From positions 3,067-28,322 of the IMG/VR virus record IMGVR_UViG_3300030419_007104: 25,256 bases of DNA; one strand, given 5' to 3'. Below are positions 23,111 through 25,256 of this stretch, in pieces. Made by a program: the position numbers and the translations under genes. Origin of the DNA: a virus. The notes beneath the pieces were generated by a model. The model made no database searches. It saw only the letters and a list, made by a program, of their open reading frames with translations, and was not told the origin of the DNA. How positions within the stretch are numbered: the stretch's first letter is position 1; every line of letters begins with the position of its first letter.

Positions 23111-23548
23111 TTACTTGCGCGTGGGCCTCTTTCTTTTATCTCCTCCACGGCGAGGTCGCTCACCTCGCTCACGACGCGGCTTACTGCCCCTTTTAGCATC
23201 TTTGTTTTTTCGTTCCGCTAATGCTTTTTTCATAGCGGCTTGTTCTTTTTCACAAAGCTTACCATCTTTATTTTTATCAAATCGCTGAAGCGCCATCCTT
23301 TTACGAAGCGCTGTTTGTTTTTCTTTAGCTTGCTGAGGGGTAAGCTTTCCCGCTTTTACTGCATCTCTAATTTTTTTAGCTGCAGCAGCGTACCTCTTTC
23401 GAGCATCGTTTGGATTGACTTTTTTAGCTGAGGGCTTTTTAGCTTTAGCGGTGGCGACTTTATTTGTTTTGTGATGATGATCAGCTTGAACTACGCTGGT
23501 GCCTAGTAACAATGCTGCCGTAATAATGAATGTAATATATTTCTTCAT
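23111..23548 (-). CDS. Secreted EF-hand, Lys/Arg-rich protein
   Basis: A 145-residue protein from the ATG at 23548, chosen because it starts a clear signal peptide (MKKYITFIITAALLLG, cleavage likely near SVVQA-DHHH) and has a good Shine-Dalgarno site (GGGAGAA at 23556-23562). An in-frame TTG at 23578 would spoil both. Residues 91-102 (DKNKDGKLCEKE) form a canonical EF-hand calcium loop with D, N, D, G and final E in place. Before it lies a helical AGKLTPQQAKEKQ segment; the C-terminus is a basic Arg/Lys/Gly tail. Single EF-hands in short secreted proteins are familiar from Planctomycetota and Verrucomicrobiota rather than phages, so host origin is likely. The function is unknown. Confidence 0.85.
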   Translation of the reverse strand: MKKYITFIITAALLLGTSVVQADHHHKTNKVATAKAKKPSAKKVNPNDARKRYAAAAKKIRDAVKAGKLTPQQAKEKQTALRKRMALQRFDKNKDGKLCEKEQAAMKKALAERKNKDAKRGSKPRRERGERPRRGGDKRKRPTRK

Positions 23549-23552
23549 AAAA

Positions 23553-24068
23553 TTATTCTCCCGGATTGTTTCCGTCAATTACCTCGTCTCTTTTGTTTTT
23601 AAATTCATTGCGAATTTCTTTGATCCGATTTCTAACCTCTTCCCGATTGCCTTTCATACCTTCGAACCAATCTTTACGAAGTCCTTTTAGTTGCTCCCTT
23701 AAACCGTCTTTATCTTCATCAGAAGCATCTTTAAGTTGCTTATGAAGATCTTTTACTTTTGAATGATGCTCTTTAGCAGCAGCAGCAAAAGCGTCTCTCA
23801 ACTCTTTAACTTTTTCATCATCTCTAACGAGCTTCCCAAAAGCTCGTCCTTTATGATGTATCTTGTGACCCTTCTTTTTCGAATCCTTATGATGCTTTTT
23901 ACGCTTTTCAAAAGCAGCCTTCAAACGCTCTTTAATTTTTTCTCTATCAATTTTTTTCTCAGGACGCGGCTTTTCTGGCTTCTCTTTATCTTTTTGAGGG
24001 CGAGCTTCTACTGTTGTTAATGAAACTGCTAAAGCAGCCAACAACCCAACTTTGGTTAAATATTTCAT
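23553..24068 (-). CDS. Secreted Lys/Glu-rich helical protein
   Basis: A 171-residue protein from the ATG at 24068 (MKYLTKVGLLAALAVSLTTV, a signal peptide with cleavage likely after VEA). Other starts at 24074 (ATG) and 24092 (TTG) lie in or next to the promoter motif and are less likely. The mature part is strongly basic, with Lys/Pro and Lys/His stretches (KKHHKDSKKKGHKIHHKG near residues 57-74), then a long amphipathic helix or coiled coil to the end. Export as a periplasmic or secreted protein is predicted, and the His-rich stretch could bind metal. It is the first gene of a two-gene cassette; its end contains the ribosome binding site of the EF-hand gene. No family is recognised with confidence. 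Confidence 0.85.
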   Translation of the reverse strand: MKYLTKVGLLAALAVSLTTVEARPQKDKEKPEKPRPEKKIDREKIKERLKAAFEKRKKHHKDSKKKGHKIHHKGRAFGKLVRDDEKVKELRDAFAAAAKEHHSKVKDLHKQLKDASDEDKDGLREQLKGLRKDWFEGMKGNREEVRNRIKEIRNEFKNKRDEVIDGNNPGE

Positions 24069-24071
24069 GAA

Positions 24072-24086
24072 CATATTATATACACT
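24072..24086 (-). promoter_or_regulatory. Promoter-like motif of the secreted-protein cassette
   Basis: On the minus strand AGTGTATATAATATG lies with 17 bases from its GTG to the ATG at 24068. It is one of the better matches to the repeated motif, which puts this accessory cassette under the same control as virion genes. Confidence 0.62.
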
Positions 24087-24202
24087 ATGCAAGGTTCGTG
24101 CCAGAACTTTTTTTTCATTTTTCTAATGTTTTTTTCTGCAAAGCAATCAGTATGGGAGATATTCCCCTATTAAAAATAATTTTAGGTAAATAATCCCCGA
24201 TC

Positions 24203-24217
24203 AGTGTAAAACTTATT
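24203..24217 (+). promoter_or_regulatory. Promoter-like motif before lipoprotein gene
   Basis: AGTGTAAAACTTATT abuts the GTG start at 24218, 14 bases from the first GTG. The rest of the 149-base divergent gap (24069-24217) holds T-runs (24108-24134) and a weak GGGA/TCCC inverted repeat near 24154-24167. I see no gene in it. Confidence 0.55.
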
Positions 24218-24427
24218 GTGAAACAATTTTTAAAATATTTAGTTTTGATAATCCTCCTCACGGGCTGCGCAAATCTAAAAGAAGTAGATATAAGCCTTAC
24301 CGGAATCGAAATGGAATATTATCCGTCTCACCCTTCACAAGAAGAACCAAGCATTTTTGGAGGTCCGCTTCCTAAAGTCGGAGACACGCTTCCCAAATTA
24401 ATGCCAATGACAAAAAATAAAAAATAA
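24218..24427 (+). CDS. Small lipoprotein (outer-membrane spanin candidate)
   Basis: A 69-residue protein starting at GTG. The N-terminus is a lipoprotein signal peptide with a clear lipobox: LLTGC, Cys at residue 17. The mature protein of 53 residues is short, polar and Pro-rich (YYPSHPSQEEPSIFGGPLPK), like Rz1-type outer-membrane spanins, which are small proline-rich lipoproteins. Two genes downstream is a one-TM protein that could be its partner. No endolysin is seen nearby. An immunity or superinfection-exclusion lipoprotein is the alternative. The MscS-like gene begins two bases after its stop. Confidence 0.82.
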   Translation: MKQFLKYLVLIILLTGCANLKEVDISLTGIEMEYYPSHPSQEEPSIFGGPLPKVGDTLPKLMPMTKNKK

Positions 24428-24429
24428 AA

Positions 24430-24870
24430 ATGGAACCTATTAACGCAATAACCAACTTGCTCACTGATACAAACTTAGCACAGCAACTGACGGCGCTAAA
24501 ACCCAAGGAAATGGAAAATATTGCTCAGCACTTATTTTCTGAATACGGGTGGATGTTTGCCGCGGGAGTAGGTGTAATTTTGATAAAAGATGTAATGATG
24601 AATTTTGCTAAAGGTATTTTAATATTTTATGGGTCACATTTTAACAATGACGATGTGATTTATATTAGCGGGCGTCAAGCACGGATAGTCAGAGTGGGTT
24701 TAACCACTACTACGTTTTACATGACGGACCGCAAGACCAAAATGGTCGTACCGAACGAGCAGCTAAAGGAGCTTACAATTGAAAAAAGTTTACCCCTTAA
24801 TGGCGGCTCTCCATATCTACCCAAGGGCAATGACCCTGAGTTTGAAAAACCAAACTCAAGTAAAAAGTGA
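24430..24870 (+). CDS. Miniature MscS-like mechanosensitive channel protein
   Basis: A 146-residue protein, about half the length of E. coli MscS (286). Residues about 42-70 (AAGVGVILIKDVMMNFAKGI) match the pore-lining TM3 of MscS, including the Gly/Ala packing face and the amphipathic second half. Residues 72-118 match the MscS beta domain: NDDVIYISGRQARIVRVGL, TTTTFYMTDRKTKMVVPNEQL, the position of VxIPN in the family. TM1, TM2 and the C-terminal alpha-beta domain are missing; the first 40 residues are a soluble or amphipathic helix. It lies between a lipoprotein and a one-TM protein, in a tightly packed run. It may form a pore at lysis, protect against osmotic stress or alter a host channel. 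The match is by eye. Confidence 0.78.
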   Translation: MEPINAITNLLTDTNLAQQLTALKPKEMENIAQHLFSEYGWMFAAGVGVILIKDVMMNFAKGILIFYGSHFNNDDVIYISGRQARIVRVGLTTTTFYMTDRKTKMVVPNEQLKELTIEKSLPLNGGSPYLPKGNDPEFEKPNSSKK

Positions 24871-25163
24871 GTAAATCTCAACGCAAACTAAAAATGAAAA
24901 GAAGAAAAGCAGAGCTTAGGAAGCAACAAGCTGCAGATGCAGTAAGAAAAAAATCCTTTAAAAAGAAAGTAATTGTAGGAATAATTATTATTTTGATTTC
25001 AATAACATTAGCTTTTATTTTTGGGGAGAAAAAAGAAGCTATCAAGGAAAAAGTAACCCAAACCATAGTTGAGAAAACAGTAGAATCTGTCGTAGATAAA
25101 ACTGCAAACGACGTAAAAGAAAAAGCAGTTGAAAAAATAACTGACCTATTCAATAATAAATAA
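24867..25163 (+). CDS. Basic one-TM protein (possible inner-membrane lysis protein)
   Basis: A 98-residue protein starting at a GTG that overlaps the previous stop as GTGA, so it is translationally coupled to the MscS-like gene. The N-terminal 34 residues are strongly basic (KLKMKRRKAELRKQQ). One membrane segment follows (about 35-52, VIVGIIIILISITLAFIF), then an amphipathic helix of about 45 residues (EKVTQTIVEKTVESVVDK). The positive-inside rule puts the N-terminus in the cytoplasm and the helix in the periplasm. That topology fits an inner-membrane spanin or a pore accessory. No family is recognised. Confidence 0.82.
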   Translation: MSKSQRKLKMKRRKAELRKQQAADAVRKKSFKKKVIVGIIIILISITLAFIFGEKKEAIKEKVTQTIVEKTVESVVDKTANDVKEKAVEKITDLFNNK

Positions 25164-25164
25164 G

Positions 25165-25256
25165 ATGCCAGATTATAACTATCAATTCAATCGGAACGAA
25201 GAAATAACACCTACAGGTGGGATAATAGCTGAAGACGTATCTACCACAATTCGTGG
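25165..25256 (+). CDS. Unknown protein, partial (open at right edge)
   Basis: An ATG one base after the preceding stop opens a frame that runs to the window edge: 30 whole codons beginning MPDYNYQFNRNEEITPTGG. It is polar, with no signal peptide or membrane segment in the visible part. Close spacing suggests it belongs to the same operon as the lipoprotein and MscS-like genes. Too little is present to name it. Confidence 0.65.
   Translation, partial: MPDYNYQFNRNEEITPTGGIIAEDVSTTIR

Noticed and set aside
23549-23578. TTG start at 23578 for the EF-hand protein
   Set aside because: It would place a charged ten-residue leader before the signal peptide and overlap the preceding gene. The ATG at 23548 has a good Shine-Dalgarno site.
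24069-24092. TTG or first ATG start for the secreted helical protein
   Set aside because: The TTG at 24092 lies at the 5' edge of the promoter motif, and both earlier starts put extra residues before a clean signal peptide that begins at 24068.
1-25256. tRNA genes, CRISPR arrays, insertion sequences, attachment sites or an integrase
   Set aside because: I saw no cloverleaf-like sequence with a conserved T-loop, no regularly spaced repeats, no transposase or integrase reading frame and no terminal inverted repeats. The reading was by eye, so weak examples could be missed.

Overview
The window is a piece of an AT-rich double-stranded DNA tailed bacteriophage genome. It carries a near-complete set of head and neck genes (large terminase, portal, protease/scaffold, decoration-like protein, HK97-fold capsid), tail tube genes and a tape measure gene. 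There is no rRNA, tRNA or host housekeeping operon. Genes are tightly packed, with several ATGA, TAATG or GTGA overlaps and no gap over about 150 bases. No integrase or repressor is visible, but the window is only part of the genome. The host is not determined. Most starts lack a Shine-Dalgarno sequence, and two secreted lysine-rich proteins, one with an EF-hand, resemble proteins common in Verrucomicrobiota and Planctomycetota. That is a hint only.

Layout. (1) 1-3586, minus: tape measure (cut by the left edge) and two upstream genes in the position of tail assembly chaperones. (2) 3657-8708, plus: three neck/tail-completion-type genes and two tandem paralogous tail-tube-like proteins, separated by a perfect terminator. 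(3) 8709-15294, minus: connector-like protein, small Lys-rich protein, major capsid, decoration-like protein, protease-scaffold and portal. (4) 15348-21064, minus: large terminase, a zinc-finger/ERCC4 nuclease, a putative small terminase, a sigma-like factor, a zinc-ribbon protein and PhoH. (5) 21116-23043, plus: glycosyltransferase, a membrane/coiled-coil protein and an unknown protein. (6) 23111-24068, minus: a two-gene cassette of secreted basic proteins. (7) 24218-25256, plus: a lipoprotein, a miniature MscS-like protein, a one-TM basic protein and a gene cut by the right edge.

The strongest unlisted signal is a repeated AT-rich motif, core AGTGTAWAWTAT. It sits 12-22 bases upstream of about a dozen start codons, on both strands and always in the right orientation. 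It looks like a phage promoter placed so close to the start codon that the mRNAs would be leaderless or nearly so, which fits the missing ribosome binding sites. The window also encodes a sigma-like protein with a cysteine cluster between its two conserved regions, a natural candidate to read this motif. A copy of the motif lies inside the protease-scaffold gene, exactly where GC content rises and a nested scaffold could start. Other copies drive the secreted EF-hand cassette and the lipoprotein/MscS-like cluster, placing these accessory genes in the same regulon as the virion genes.
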